DNA of 33,074 nucleotides from Flavobacteriales bacterium UBA6165 (GTDB taxonomy: Bacteria > Bacteroidota > Bacteroidia > Flavobacteriales_D > Crocinitomicaceae): NCBI GenBank assembly GCA_002422285.1, contig DIUF01000033.1:1-33074 (forward strand), written 5' to 3'. The first letter of the stretch is position 1. Each line of letters begins with the position of its first letter. Below are positions 16,660 to 26,075 of this stretch, in pieces. The notes under the pieces are model-generated. The model was not told where the DNA came from, did no database searches, and worked only from the letters and a program-made list of their open reading frames with translations. Position numbers and translations under genes: made by a program.

Positions 16660-17283
16660 TTAACAATCTTCATTGACTGTGCATTGAAAGCGTATTTCAA
16701 CTTCATCCCACAATTTCGAAATGCCATCGGCACCGATGTGTAAATCGTAGCACAATTTGTTTAGCGCTTGTACTGCTCCACCCGCATTAAAAATATTCAA
16801 ATCGAGTTTTGCAGTGAAAGTGTAAACGCCATTTGTATAAGAACTTTTACCAACAACTTCTTTCGTCAAACCATTCATAGAAAGAGACAAAACAAGTTCA
16901 TCACCATTCACAGAAACTACGTAACCTTTCAACACTGGAGTTTCTTTTAAATTACCAAAGAAGGTTTTTTTGATTTTCTCATCACGCTCAGGATTGTTAG
17001 AATTCAATGAGCTTACTGGGATTTCAAAACTCAAACCATTGAATAATTTATCCAAACTGTTCAAAGTCTGAAAGCCTGTAATTTTCACTTCATCAAAACC
17101 TCCTTCAACGGGCGTCTTTTCTGTGAATTTATAAGCTACCCAATTGACTTGAACAGAACTTTCATTAATGGTATAATAGCATTCTTCAACACCTGACTGA
17201 ATATCAGCATCATCGGTGGTGTTTGATGAACACGAGCTTAAAAACAATGTACATGTAAGAATAGGTAAAATGAACTTTTTCAT
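16660..17283 (-). CDS. YceI-like lipoprotein
   Basis: The protein has 207 residues. The lipobox is FLSSCSSN with Cys 18. The mature part follows the YceI plan: VNWVAYKFTEKTPVEGGFDEV near the start, then LSFEIPVSSLNSNNPERDEKIKKTFF, then LSLSMNGLTKEVVGKSSY. YceI proteins form a lipocalin-like barrel that binds isoprenoid-type lipids in the periplasm. This copy is longer than usual and ends in a cysteine-bearing tail (FQCTVNEDC), which could form a disulphide. It appears monocistronic, with its own strong terminator at 16607-16635. A second, non-lipidated YceI gene lies at 32080. Confidence 0.82.
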   Translation of the reverse strand: MKKFILPILTCTLFLSSCSSNTTDDADIQSGVEECYYTINESSVQVNWVAYKFTEKTPVEGGFDEVKITGFQTLNSLDKLFNGLSFEIPVSSLNSNNPERDEKIKKTFFGNLKETPVLKGYVVSVNGDELVLSLSMNGLTKEVVGKSSYTNGVYTFTAKLDLNIFNAGGAVQALNKLCYDLHIGADGISKLWDEVEIRFQCTVNEDC

Positions 17284-17350
17284 GGGTAGTATTTTATGAA
17301 TAACGAATATGAATTTTTCTTGTTCTCAAATTGTGTCAAAAAGAAGACAT

Positions 17351-17782
17351 TTAGTAAACAACCCCTTCAATTTCCTGAGCAGCGGCTTTAGAAACTGAGA
17401 TGCCTGAAGTATTTGCAAGTGCATTGTTCATTTTGCATACACCATCAAATTGTGCTCCTTCTTCAATCAGGATAGATTGCGTGATGATATTTCCTTGAAT
17501 CTTGGCAGTTGTTTTCAAAACCAAGCGTTCTTGAATTTGCAGTTCACCCTCAACCAGTCCTTCAATCTCGGCACTAGCGGATATGATGTTGCCAACAATT
17601 TTTCCCGATTCGCCAAGCACCAATTTTGCCGCACATGAAATGTTTCCATGCACCACACCATCGATTCTAATACTCGTAACCACCGAAATATCACCTTTTA
17701 TTTCAGCTCCATCAACTATGCGATTGAGCTTGTCTGGTCCGTCAGTTACCAGTTTATCTTTTTGTGTTTTGAATACTGCCAT
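17351..17782 (-). CDS. Bactofilin family cytoskeletal protein
   Basis: The protein has 143 residues. A disordered N-terminus is followed by the bactofilin core (about 25-115), a ladder of short strands with regular glycines: IKGDISVVTSIRIDGVVHGN, then GKIVGNIISASAEIEGLVEG. Bactofilins polymerise without nucleotides through a right-handed beta-helix and position cell-wall or secretion machinery. The gene starts 1 bp after the porW stop, so the two are almost certainly cotranscribed and probably functionally linked. Confidence 0.93.
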   Translation of the reverse strand: MAVFKTQKDKLVTDGPDKLNRIVDGAEIKGDISVVTSIRIDGVVHGNISCAAKLVLGESGKIVGNIISASAEIEGLVEGELQIQERLVLKTTAKIQGNIITQSILIEEGAQFDGVCKMNNALANTSGISVSKAAAQEIEGVVY

Positions 17783-17783
17783 A

Positions 17784-20480
17784 TTAATAAAATTCTGCGT
17801 AAAACATTAAATATCCTGAGAGATTTCCGCTTCCGATTAATTTCACGAAGTTCTCTTCTGTTATGATAAAATAGGTATGCGATTGTAAATGCTTGATAGT
17901 GCGCTTGGCATTTTTAAAAGCATCGCGATATTTTTTAGCGTCATTTTCATTTTTAAAACTAGAAACACGAATCACGTCTACATCTTTTCCTAAAACAGTT
18001 TCTTTCGTACTCAAACGATCTGAACCAAAAAACTCGCTGTTGAAGTTCGACAAATCTTTCTTCAAATCAGAAACTTTATCGCCACGATTTGCCACTAAAA
18101 CAAAAAACATTTTTCCCGATCGATAATCAAATTCTGATGCATTGCTACCAAAATTCACCTCCTCCCATTTAGATAATCCGTTATTTATAAGTTCAATCAT
18201 TGTTTGTGCGCGGCTAGCCTCTTTCGAGCCAGGGAAAGACGCTATAACATTTTCAAAGAACGGTATAGATCCTTTTTTATCTGACATCATGGCCGCTTCG
18301 GTCAATGCATACAAAAGCATATAACCCGATAAATACGCGTTGTTTGGGTCATTTTGAACAATAGATCTTGTTCGAGCACGAACAGCTGAATACTGTCCAT
18401 TTCTAAAGCGCTCTATTTGCTTCTCGTAATCCTCTAAATCTAGGCGTTCCCGTTCTTTTTTCTTTACAAAATAATTGGGGTCCTCAATATATTTGGCATA
18501 ATCCGAATTCGGATAATTTCTGGTGATATACTCAGCATAGTATGCACGCTGGTTTGGATTAACACCATCATAAAGACGATACAATTCAAAAGCGGATAAT
18601 AAAATATGTTTATCTTCGATGCGGTAAGTCATTACTTTTTCGAACTGCTGAATGGCCAAATCCCGTTCTAACAATTCCTCATTATAAATTCTTCCAGAGC
18701 GATAGATTGCTTCAAGCAAAATCTCATGTGCCAATTGAATCTCCTCGTCTGTTTGAGGAATGTTGGCGCGCAGGGCGTCTGTTGAAAATTTATCGATAGG
18801 TTTTGTTGGTGCAGTAGTCAACAAGCTATCCAAAATGGGGTCTTCAAACACTGGTGTGTTCGGCATTGATGGCATTTTATTCGATCTTCGCCAATCATCC
18901 TCCAATTCTCTTTGACCCCAGAAACGTTTAAACTCTTCATAACCATCAACTCTAGTGCGCGCGTTATAAAAATACCAACGATTCCCACTACCTCCCTGAG
19001 AAGATTGCGAATTTTGCTTCATCGCCTCCAATTCAGCTGCTCTGGCTTTTTCGCGTTCGATACGCTCCTTTTCGTCCTTTTCGATTTTGGTCTTCACCTT
19101 ATCCAAATGAGCCTCTTGTTCGGCTGGTGACATGGCAGCGATTCGCAACAAACTATCCTGAAGTTCTGCCGTTTCAATAGCATCAACCAAGTCTTTTAAT
19201 TTATTTGCTTTTCGAACCACAGCATCCCTATTCTTGTAATCTTGAGGAGCCACACGCGTACAACTGTCGTAATATTTTTGTGCTTTGACATATTCGCGTT
19301 GGGTCATTTTTACATTGCCCATACGCTCGTATGACTGCCCTTTTTGCTTCGCGTTGTTGATAGAATAATAAACCGATTTTGAATAGAACTCCATGGCTTT
19401 TGGAACATTGTTTTCATTTTCGGCCATATTTCCCAAAGCATAATAAATTTGATCACGGTACTCTAAATTTTTGGACTCACCTGCCATCTTCAAAAGTTCA
19501 GCAGTCAATCGGTCTCTATCGGCACCCGACGAAGAAATCGCTCTTTGCAAACGCGCAGTAAAATGTAGCACAAATGGCGCTTTCTTTTTCAGGGTTTGAG
19601 TGTAATTGACAACACCAATCGGATTTTGCCCATTCTTTACAGCAAGTTGAGCCAAGATAAAGTGCATTCTAGCAGACTCCTCTTTGTTCTTAATATCTGA
19701 AACCACAATTTCCATAAAACGCTGGGCGTCTTCATATTTCTTGCGAATGATGGCTATCTCAGCTTTAACCTTGTAATATTCGTAAACAAAATTATCTGGT
19801 GGCACAGCTACTGGTTTTTCTTTAGCGGCATCTCGTTTACTTTTTTTCTTTTGAGATTTAGACTTTTTCTTTTTTCGATCTTGTTTTTTTTCGTCTTGTC
19901 TCTTCTGAAAATTATCAGCATCGCGCTCCAATTCGCGCAAAATGGCATCGGCTTTCACCAAATTACCTTCTCTGATGTGACATTTAGCTTTCCACAATCG
20001 CGCCGTATATTTGGCAGGTTTGTGGTTAAAGAACTTTTCTACGTACGCAAATGATTCAATTGCGCCTTCAAAATCGCCTTTGTAATATTTGGCATAACCC
20101 GTCATCAACCAAGCCTCATCAATCCACTTGTTGTATTCTTCTTTTTTAACAGAACGATTGAACGCCGGCATGCTGTGTTTAGCGATTGCCTTCATGCATT
20201 TTGCAACAACCGTATCCATAATCGGATACATAGCCACCAAACTCTCCTCTGATGGCAATACTTCTATTGGTAAGATTTCATCAAAGTCATCCACATGAAC
20301 CATACGATAGGCGCGCATTGAAGTTTTGATCAATTCATTGGCATTATACAGCGAATTGTACCTAGTTGTGGTCTGATGATATACTCGATTCATCGTCGCA
20401 TTTTTCTCCGTTGTGCAGGCATTCGCCAGCAACAAGAAAATCAGCGTAAGTAAGAATGTGAAATTAAAAGTGCTCTTCAT
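17784..20480 (-). CDS. porW: T9SS-associated TPR lipoprotein PorW/SprE-like
   Basis: The protein has 898 residues. The signal peptide ends in a lipobox (LLLANACTT, Cys 22). Next comes NRVYHQTTTRYNSLYNANELI, a start typical of the PorW/SprE family. TPR-like helices follow, interrupted by a very basic Lys-rich stretch (about residues 203-222) and a Glu/Lys-rich coiled region (about 455-490). The conserved C-terminal part contains SGKMFFVLVANRGDKVSDLK. SprE and PorW are known to be needed for type IX secretion, and SprE also for gliding. It heads a two-gene operon with the bactofilin. A -7 box lies about 36 bp upstream. Confidence in the family is high; whether the cell glides is not shown here. 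Confidence 0.9.
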   Translation of the reverse strand: MKSTFNFTFLLTLIFLLLANACTTEKNATMNRVYHQTTTRYNSLYNANELIKTSMRAYRMVHVDDFDEILPIEVLPSEESLVAMYPIMDTVVAKCMKAIAKHSMPAFNRSVKKEEYNKWIDEAWLMTGYAKYYKGDFEGAIESFAYVEKFFNHKPAKYTARLWKAKCHIREGNLVKADAILRELERDADNFQKRQDEKKQDRKKKKSKSQKKKSKRDAAKEKPVAVPPDNFVYEYYKVKAEIAIIRKKYEDAQRFMEIVVSDIKNKEESARMHFILAQLAVKNGQNPIGVVNYTQTLKKKAPFVLHFTARLQRAISSSGADRDRLTAELLKMAGESKNLEYRDQIYYALGNMAENENNVPKAMEFYSKSVYYSINNAKQKGQSYERMGNVKMTQREYVKAQKYYDSCTRVAPQDYKNRDAVVRKANKLKDLVDAIETAELQDSLLRIAAMSPAEQEAHLDKVKTKIEKDEKERIEREKARAAELEAMKQNSQSSQGGSGNRWYFYNARTRVDGYEEFKRFWGQRELEDDWRRSNKMPSMPNTPVFEDPILDSLLTTAPTKPIDKFSTDALRANIPQTDEEIQLAHEILLEAIYRSGRIYNEELLERDLAIQQFEKVMTYRIEDKHILLSAFELYRLYDGVNPNQRAYYAEYITRNYPNSDYAKYIEDPNYFVKKKERERLDLEDYEKQIERFRNGQYSAVRARTRSIVQNDPNNAYLSGYMLLYALTEAAMMSDKKGSIPFFENVIASFPGSKEASRAQTMIELINNGLSKWEEVNFGSNASEFDYRSGKMFFVLVANRGDKVSDLKKDLSNFNSEFFGSDRLSTKETVLGKDVDVIRVSSFKNENDAKKYRDAFKNAKRTIKHLQSHTYFIITEENFVKLIGSGNLSGYLMFYAEFY

Positions 20481-20515
20481 ATTTTATTATCAACGTTCAT
20501 AAAACGCATAGCGCA

Positions 20516-20523
20516 CAAAATTA
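20516..20523 (-). promoter_or_regulatory. Putative -7 box of the porW-bactofilin operon
   Basis: The minus strand reads TAATTTTG, a perfect TAnnTTTG match, in the divergent 182-bp gap between porW and the protease gene. A TTTG lies 24 bp further upstream, slightly beyond the usual spacing. A start just downstream gives a leader of about 25-30 nt. Confidence 0.45.
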
Positions 20524-20662
20524 GTATTTTTTGAATAAGAAATTGACCAAATTATTGACGCCTTTCATTGGCTTATCAAATCCGCAATGCTTGGGAAATT
20601 GGATTGAAATAAAATGCTTTATTGAAAATCTGTATATTCGAAGCATTAAATACGTCACTTTT

Positions 20663-23269
20663 ATGAAAACTTTCAGCTCACTTATTCTTGTGCTCATTTT
20701 CAACATGATACTGAGTGCACAGCAAAAGATTGACTCTGTTCTTATACAGAAAATCAATAATTCTGAAAGTGATGACTTCATAAAAATCAGAATTGAATTC
20801 ATTCAAAATGCGAATGTCAGTGCAGAAAAACAGAGGCTCATCACTGCGGGGCTTAGTGTTGAAGAAAGAGCTTTCCACATTATACAACTGATGAAGAACA
20901 CCGCAGAAACCAGTCAAATTGAAGTATTACGTTTTTTACATAAACAAGAGCTTTCCGTTCAAAGCATTCAGCCTTTTTGGATTTCAAACATTATCTTTTG
21001 TGTAATGAGGGCAAGCGAAATTCAATTGCTGAATAATTTTGATGAAATCGCTGGTGTATATTTGGAAAACAACCGTTTTGAATTGGGTGATGTCTATGTG
21101 CAAGAAGAGCATATTGATGTGAGAGGTCCAGGTGGCACAGAGCCTAGTATTGAAGCATGTAATGTGCGTCCACTTTGGGACTTAGGCTACACCGGTCGAG
21201 GCAGAAAAGTGTTCGTTTACGACACTGGAGTTTGGCCGAATCATCAGGCAATTGGCGGACGATTTATGGGCAACTATGGTTTTCTGGAAGAGGCTTGGTA
21301 TGGTTATTATCACAATGAACCCAATGGCGAGCGAAATTCTCATGGCACACATGTTTTGGGAACCATGGTGGGATTAGATGAAAACACCGCCGACAGTATT
21401 GGAATTGCCATGAAAAGTTATTGGATTGCCAACGACCACGTGGGTCCTACAATCTCCGTGATGCCAGACCTGCCCTATCTTATGGCGGCTTATGAATGGG
21501 CCTTAAATCCAGATGGTGATTTTTCTACAACAGACGATATTCCAGATGTAATCAACAACAGTTTCCGGTGGTATGATGGTGCCGATATGACACAATGTGA
21601 GGGCATTGTTGTGGATTTGATGATTGCCATAGATGCAGTTGGTATTGCCAATATTTATTCCGGTGGCAATCAAGGGCCAAATAACACGACAATTTCTGCG
21701 CCTCAAAGAATAAACGTAACAGAAGTAAACACATTTTCTGTGGGCTCGGTGAATGGCAATTTTCCTTTTCCTCATCCGCTCTCAAGTTTTTCATCTGTCG
21801 GACCAAAACAATGTCCGGGTGAAGGGTCATTGGCCATTCATCCTGAAGTAGTTGCACCAGGACAAAACGTGCGTTCGGCTTGGGGTCAAGATGCGTACAA
21901 CACGATTTCTGGAACGTCTATGGCGGCTCCTCATGTGTCAGGTGTTGCATTGCTGCTCAAAGAAGCTTTTCCATATTTGAGTGGCGAAGATATCCTTTGG
22001 GCGCTTTATTTAACGGCTATCGACATGGGTCCAGCAGGCGAAGACAACCAATTTGGAATGGGCATGATAGATGCACATGCTGCCTACCTTTATTTAGCCG
22101 AAAACAACGAGCCAGTAAATCCAAATAATGTCGATTTTGATTTGTCGATTACCGCGATTAATGGGATTCAAATGAATGGCGTGTATTGCGATAACATATT
22201 CGAGCCTCGTGTTGTAGTAAAAAATGAAGGTTTGAGCACAGTAAACTCATTTACAATAACATACAACTGGATAGGAGGAGGAGCAACCACAATTACATGG
22301 AATGAAACTTTGGCTCCTGGCAGTTCGGTTGAAATAGAATTGCCTCCTTTGGCAACATCATTTTCAGGTCAACAAGAATTTTGGGTTGTAGTAAAAATTA
22401 TCGATGAAGAAGAAACCTATGATTTGGTCAACAACAAGCGTCATGTGCGTTGGAATGTGCGACCGACACTGGCTTTACCCTTCATTGAAGAATTTGAAAA
22501 CAATTGGAATGATGGTCTTTGGATTGTAAATAATCCAGATGCCTCTTACACTTGGCGCACAACAAATGCACCACATCATCACAGTGAAAATCAAGCTGCG
22601 GCTATTCAGTTGACCAACTACAGCCCCGCCGCAAACCAGAGAGACGAATTGGTATCGCCTATTTTCAATATTCCGAATTCGGGAGAAATTACACTGGATT
22701 TTGATTTGAGTTATCGTCGCCGAAGTGCAATTTCAAACCACCAAGACACGCTTTATTTGCTGATTCAAAATGGATGTGTTGGTACGAGAGACACTTTGGT
22801 TATGTTGGCTGGCACCGAATTAGCCGTAGTGTCTAGTGCATTCCCCAATTTTGTCCCAGTGAGCAGCGCAGATTGGAAAAAAATGGAGTTCAATCTGAAT
22901 GCTTATCATGGAGAAGATCTTGTTGTTGTAATCCAAAGTGTGAATCGCGCAGGAAACCACATCTATCTTGACCATTTTAGAATTTATGAAAGTGCGAATC
23001 CTCCTTTAGGAATCAATAGCCCTTCCTCCCCTGAGTTATTGATTTACCCAAATCCAACGTTAAATAAATTTGCAATTGAAATAAAAAATGTTCAATTTTA
23101 CGAACCCATGAAATTGAACTTAACCAATTTACTAGGTCAAACCATAAAAACGGTATATATTCAAAACTCGAATCAAAATGTTGATGTATCAGACCTGCCA
23201 AGCGGCGTTTATTTTGTCCAAGTGCAAATCCACGACAATATATACATCACAAGACTCGTTATTGAATAA
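20663..23269 (+). CDS. Secreted subtilisin-like serine protease (S8) with T9SS sorting domain
   Basis: The ATG at 20663 begins a normal signal peptide (MKTFSSLILVLIFNMILSAQ); an in-frame ATG at 20531 would add 44 residues with no signal. The 868-residue protein has a propeptide-like region (about 20-145), then the S8 domain with catalytic Asp 187 (FVYDTGVW), His 227 (SHGTHVLG), oxyanion Asn 336 (SGGNQGP) and Ser 419 (GTSMAAPHVSG). All are intact, so it should be active. A CARDB-like domain (about 490-600), a jelly-roll domain resembling cleaved adhesin/MAM domains (about 610-780) and a T9SS type A sorting domain (YPNPTLNKF, GVYFVQVQ) follow. It would be secreted across the outer membrane. It opens the plus-strand island. 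Confidence 0.93.
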   Translation: MKTFSSLILVLIFNMILSAQQKIDSVLIQKINNSESDDFIKIRIEFIQNANVSAEKQRLITAGLSVEERAFHIIQLMKNTAETSQIEVLRFLHKQELSVQSIQPFWISNIIFCVMRASEIQLLNNFDEIAGVYLENNRFELGDVYVQEEHIDVRGPGGTEPSIEACNVRPLWDLGYTGRGRKVFVYDTGVWPNHQAIGGRFMGNYGFLEEAWYGYYHNEPNGERNSHGTHVLGTMVGLDENTADSIGIAMKSYWIANDHVGPTISVMPDLPYLMAAYEWALNPDGDFSTTDDIPDVINNSFRWYDGADMTQCEGIVVDLMIAIDAVGIANIYSGGNQGPNNTTISAPQRINVTEVNTFSVGSVNGNFPFPHPLSSFSSVGPKQCPGEGSLAIHPEVVAPGQNVRSAWGQDAYNTISGTSMAAPHVSGVALLLKEAFPYLSGEDILWALYLTAIDMGPAGEDNQFGMGMIDAHAAYLYLAENNEPVNPNNVDFDLSITAINGIQMNGVYCDNIFEPRVVVKNEGLSTVNSFTITYNWIGGGATTITWNETLAPGSSVEIELPPLATSFSGQQEFWVVVKIIDEEETYDLVNNKRHVRWNVRPTLALPFIEEFENNWNDGLWIVNNPDASYTWRTTNAPHHHSENQAAAIQLTNYSPAANQRDELVSPIFNIPNSGEITLDFDLSYRRRSAISNHQDTLYLLIQNGCVGTRDTLVMLAGTELAVVSSAFPNFVPVSSADWKKMEFNLNAYHGEDLVVVIQSVNRAGNHIYLDHFRIYESANPPLGINSPSSPELLIYPNPTLNKFAIEIKNVQFYEPMKLNLTNLLGQTIKTVYIQNSNQNVDVSDLPSGVYFVQVQIHDNIYITRLVIE

Positions 23270-23289
23270 GTGCGCAAAAACGAAGTATT

Positions 23290-24096
23290 ATGAATGGAAA
23301 GAGTTATGTGGTGCCATTTGATTTTAGTCCTGTAGCCGAAGGTGCCGTTCACCATGGCATTTGTTTGGCACGTGAGGCAGATGCCAAATTGATTGTTTTA
23401 CATTTGGTGAGCAGCGAATCCAAAATAGCACAGAAAAAACACGAATTAACAAATATCTTAAATCGATCTGAATTTCATCGAGGTGTGGACCTAGTGCCGA
23501 TGGTTCGCGTAGGTTCAATTTTTGAAGACATCAACAAAGTTGCAGTTGAACAAGGGAGCACTAAAATTATTATGGGCACTCACGGTGCCTTGGGCATGCA
23601 AAAAGTGTTTGGCAGCAACGCCATCAAGGTGGTGAAAAGCACTGGTCTTCCCATTTATATTGTTCAAGAATCAAGAAAATGGGAGGATATCAAGAACATC
23701 GTAGTGCCCATCGACACATCTAAAGAAAGTATTCAAATTATTGCCCATGCTGCCGATATTGCATTCCTTTTTAAAGCCAAAATATTGGTGGTTGGTGAAC
23801 TACAAAAAGACGAAGATGCATCAAGGCAAATGAAAACGCGCATCAAAATCGTCGAGGATAAATTTCAAAGTTTAGGTGTTGATGCCAGTATTCATTTATT
23901 CGATCAAGCTGGCTCTTTTTCGAAAAAAATCATCGAATACTCCAAAGAAAACAATGCACAACTCATTGCTACAGCCTATTTTTCTGAGAGTTTGATTCCC
24001 GTATTAGACAATTTCCATCAAGGCCTGATTATGAATGAAGCTAAAATTCCAGTGCTGATTATACAGTCTCAGGAGGTGAGTTTTTCTTATTATTAG
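23290..24096 (+). CDS. Universal stress protein, tandem UspA domains
   Basis: The protein has 268 residues in two UspA-like halves. The first (about 1-130) has VPFDFSPVAEGAVHHG and an ATP-loop-like IIMGTHGALGMQKVFGSNA; the spacing of the glycines is one residue shorter than the classic G-2x-G-9x-GS motif. The second half (about 133-265) begins IVVPIDTSKESIQI and lacks the loop, so it is probably a structural half. Such proteins are cytoplasmic stress factors, often nucleotide-binding. It starts 20 bp after the protease stop and may be cotranscribed with it or have its own promoter. Confidence 0.88.
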   Translation: MNGKSYVVPFDFSPVAEGAVHHGICLAREADAKLIVLHLVSSESKIAQKKHELTNILNRSEFHRGVDLVPMVRVGSIFEDINKVAVEQGSTKIIMGTHGALGMQKVFGSNAIKVVKSTGLPIYIVQESRKWEDIKNIVVPIDTSKESIQIIAHAADIAFLFKAKILVVGELQKDEDASRQMKTRIKIVEDKFQSLGVDASIHLFDQAGSFSKKIIEYSKENNAQLIATAYFSESLIPVLDNFHQGLIMNEAKIPVLIIQSQEVSFSYY

Positions 24097-24109
24097 TCAA
24101 TACTATTAT

Positions 24110-24760
24110 ATGTTTCGACTTTTCTGCTTACTTCTATTCTTTTCATTTCTTTCGTGTCGAACCAATAAAGAAGAAAACAAACAATCCATACTTCTCATTC
24201 CAGAGAGTGGATTTTCATTTAAACTTCATCAACGCGATTACATCGAAATCCCATCTTCCGCTGGCTCGGTTATTTGTCAGATAGACGATATAACCATGGG
24301 GCAAACCCAACTCACGATATCAAACGAAGACAAAATTCTAATAAGTAAATCCATTCAACCTAAAGAGACTCTGGTTTTCGAATATAGCGAGAGGCAATAT
24401 CAAATTATATGTGAGCACCTTGAAAATCGCATACTTGGGAATGATTATGGACACTTTTCTATTCAATTTTTGACAAATTCAATTAGGTTAGATTCTGAAA
24501 TTGAAAAAATTGAAGATTTGCTTTCAAAAATCGAAAAAGCAGACCTCATTTTCATTAGAAATGGTAAAGAGTACTCTTCACATGATGCATCAGCACACCT
24601 GAGAACAAAATGGAAGCAGTCACCAGAAATAGTCAACTTGAATGACTTTATTGATAAAATTGCTTCTCATTCTTCAACAACCAATAAGCCTTATCAAGTT
24701 AAAATGAAAAATGGCGTGATTATAAATGCGAAAGATTGGTATATATTGTCAAACGACTAA
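24110..24760 (+). CDS. Lipoprotein of unknown function
   Basis: I do not recognise this 216-residue protein. It has a short signal peptide ending in a lipobox (FSFLSCRTN, Cys 16). The mature part begins with a beta-rich segment (about 25-115, including YIEIPSSAGSVICQIDDI) and continues with a more helical, charged half (EIEKIEDLLSKIEKADLIFI, then FIDKIASHSSTTN). No catalytic motif is visible. It starts 13 bp after the universal stress protein and is probably cotranscribed. The AT-rich codon use is like that of its neighbours on the right. Confidence 0.7.
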   Translation: MFRLFCLLLFFSFLSCRTNKEENKQSILLIPESGFSFKLHQRDYIEIPSSAGSVICQIDDITMGQTQLTISNEDKILISKSIQPKETLVFEYSERQYQIICEHLENRILGNDYGHFSIQFLTNSIRLDSEIEKIEDLLSKIEKADLIFIRNGKEYSSHDASAHLRTKWKQSPEIVNLNDFIDKIASHSSTTNKPYQVKMKNGVIINAKDWYILSND

Positions 24761-24810
24761 ATGACATAAAAAGCTTACGAACTCAATAATTCAGCAGTAT
24801 TCGCTAAGCA

Positions 24811-26043
24811 TTAAACATTTGGGGAAAAGTTTACAGCCGCTCCCCTAGCTGCCAACCACCCTGTTGTCCATGCCGCCTGAAAATTAAAACCGCCAGTAAT
24901 ACCGTCAATATCCAAGACTTCACCAGCGAAAAACAAATTGGGCAGTGTTTTACTTTCCATCGTTTTGAAATTGATGTGTTGCAAATCTACACCACCGGCA
25001 GTCACAAATTCTTCTTTGAATGTGGTTTTTCCTTCGACTTGATAGGCGTCTTGGGTGAGGATGACCACAAGCCTATTGAGGTCTTTGTTGGACAATTGTT
25101 CCCAGGTTTTTTCTACGTCAACTCCAGATTTCTCTATTAAATAACGCCAAAGCCGAGTGGATAAACCATAAAACGATGCCCCGCCAATTTTTCGTTTGAA
25201 CAATTCCTTTTGAAGCGCAAGAATTTTATTTTTGATTTCATCCTCATTGGTGATACCAAGCCATGAAACGTTACAAATAAAGCGGTAGTTTTTATCGAAT
25301 AAATCGCGAGCTCCTTTGGCAGAAAGCATTAAAATGGCTGGTCCACTCATGCCCCAATGCGTAATCAGTAAAGGTCCGTGGCCATGGTATTTCAAGCCTG
25401 GGATTCTGGTAAGTACTTGAGGTGCCACGGTGCCCATCAATTCGCGGATGGATTCATTTGGCATGTTGAAAGTAAACAAGGACGGGCAAGGCGTAATCAT
25501 CGGTTGACCCAAATCCTGTAGCCATTGCATGTGTTCCCATTTTGGTAAACCACCAATACAGACAATCACTTTATCAAAATCCAATTGTTCCTCTTTGGAC
25601 GACAAACACCAAGAATGATCCGTGTTTTGTTTCATTCCATTGATGTTCAAACCTGTATTAATTCGCACATTGAGTCGTTTACATTCGTTAAGAAAACAAT
25701 CAATTATGGTTTGAGAACTCTGGCTTTTCGGAAAAATACAGCCATCCTCTTGAACGACTAAGTCCACCCCTCGTGATTCAAAAAACTCTCTTGTTTCCTT
25801 AGAGCCATGTTCTCGGAAAGCTTTGGACAAAAGGCGCTCGCCACGCGGATAATGTTTAGAAAGCTTCAAGGGGTCAGACTCAACATTGGTCACATTGCAA
25901 CGCCCACCACCAGAAACTTTCACCTTCGACAAAAGCTTTTGTGATTTCTCAATAATAGTCACCTCAGCTTCTGGATTAAAAAGCTTACAATGAATGGCTG
26001 TATAAAAGCCAGCGGCACCGCCTCCAAGTATTGCTATTTTCAT
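24811..26043 (-). CDS. BaiN/HI0933-type flavoprotein (NAD(P)/FAD-dependent oxidoreductase)
   Basis: The protein has 410 residues. The N-terminal FAD loop GGGAAGFYTAIHC (about 7-19) is followed by KVKVSGGGRCNVTN (about 40-53), the hallmark of the HI0933/YhiN family. A second nucleotide region, VIVCIGGLPKWEH, and the C-terminal FAD contact GEVLDIDGITGGFNFQAAWTTG are present. The family is large; some members reduce bile-acid intermediates, but the substrate here is unknown. The gene converges with the lipoprotein gene (50 bp gap, only a weak bulged hairpin). Its ATG lies 11 bp after the stem of the upstream gene's terminator. Confidence 0.93.
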   Translation of the reverse strand: MKIAILGGGAAGFYTAIHCKLFNPEAEVTIIEKSQKLLSKVKVSGGGRCNVTNVESDPLKLSKHYPRGERLLSKAFREHGSKETREFFESRGVDLVVQEDGCIFPKSQSSQTIIDCFLNECKRLNVRINTGLNINGMKQNTDHSWCLSSKEEQLDFDKVIVCIGGLPKWEHMQWLQDLGQPMITPCPSLFTFNMPNESIRELMGTVAPQVLTRIPGLKYHGHGPLLITHWGMSGPAILMLSAKGARDLFDKNYRFICNVSWLGITNEDEIKNKILALQKELFKRKIGGASFYGLSTRLWRYLIEKSGVDVEKTWEQLSNKDLNRLVVILTQDAYQVEGKTTFKEEFVTAGGVDLQHINFKTMESKTLPNLFFAGEVLDIDGITGGFNFQAAWTTGWLAARGAAVNFSPNV

Positions 26044-26048
26044 GGTAT

Positions 26049-26075
26049 AAAAAAAATCCGCCCGGAGGCGGATTT
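26049..26075 (-). terminator. Intrinsic terminator of the 1280-residue protein gene
   Basis: On the minus strand a perfect 9-bp stem AAATCCGCC/GGCGGATTT closes a UCCG tetraloop of the UNCG type, followed by a run of eight T that overlaps the end of the stem. It ends 5 bp before the flavoprotein start codon. Confidence 0.92.

Noticed and set aside
20531..20662. Upstream in-frame ATG for the subtilase, adding 44 residues
   Set aside because: The extension is not signal-like, while the ATG at 20663 begins a normal signal peptide.
24773..24809. Imperfect hairpin GCTTA-GAA/TTCGCTAAGC between convergent genes
   Set aside because: The stem has a bulge and a long loop, and there is no T run. Too weak to call a terminator.
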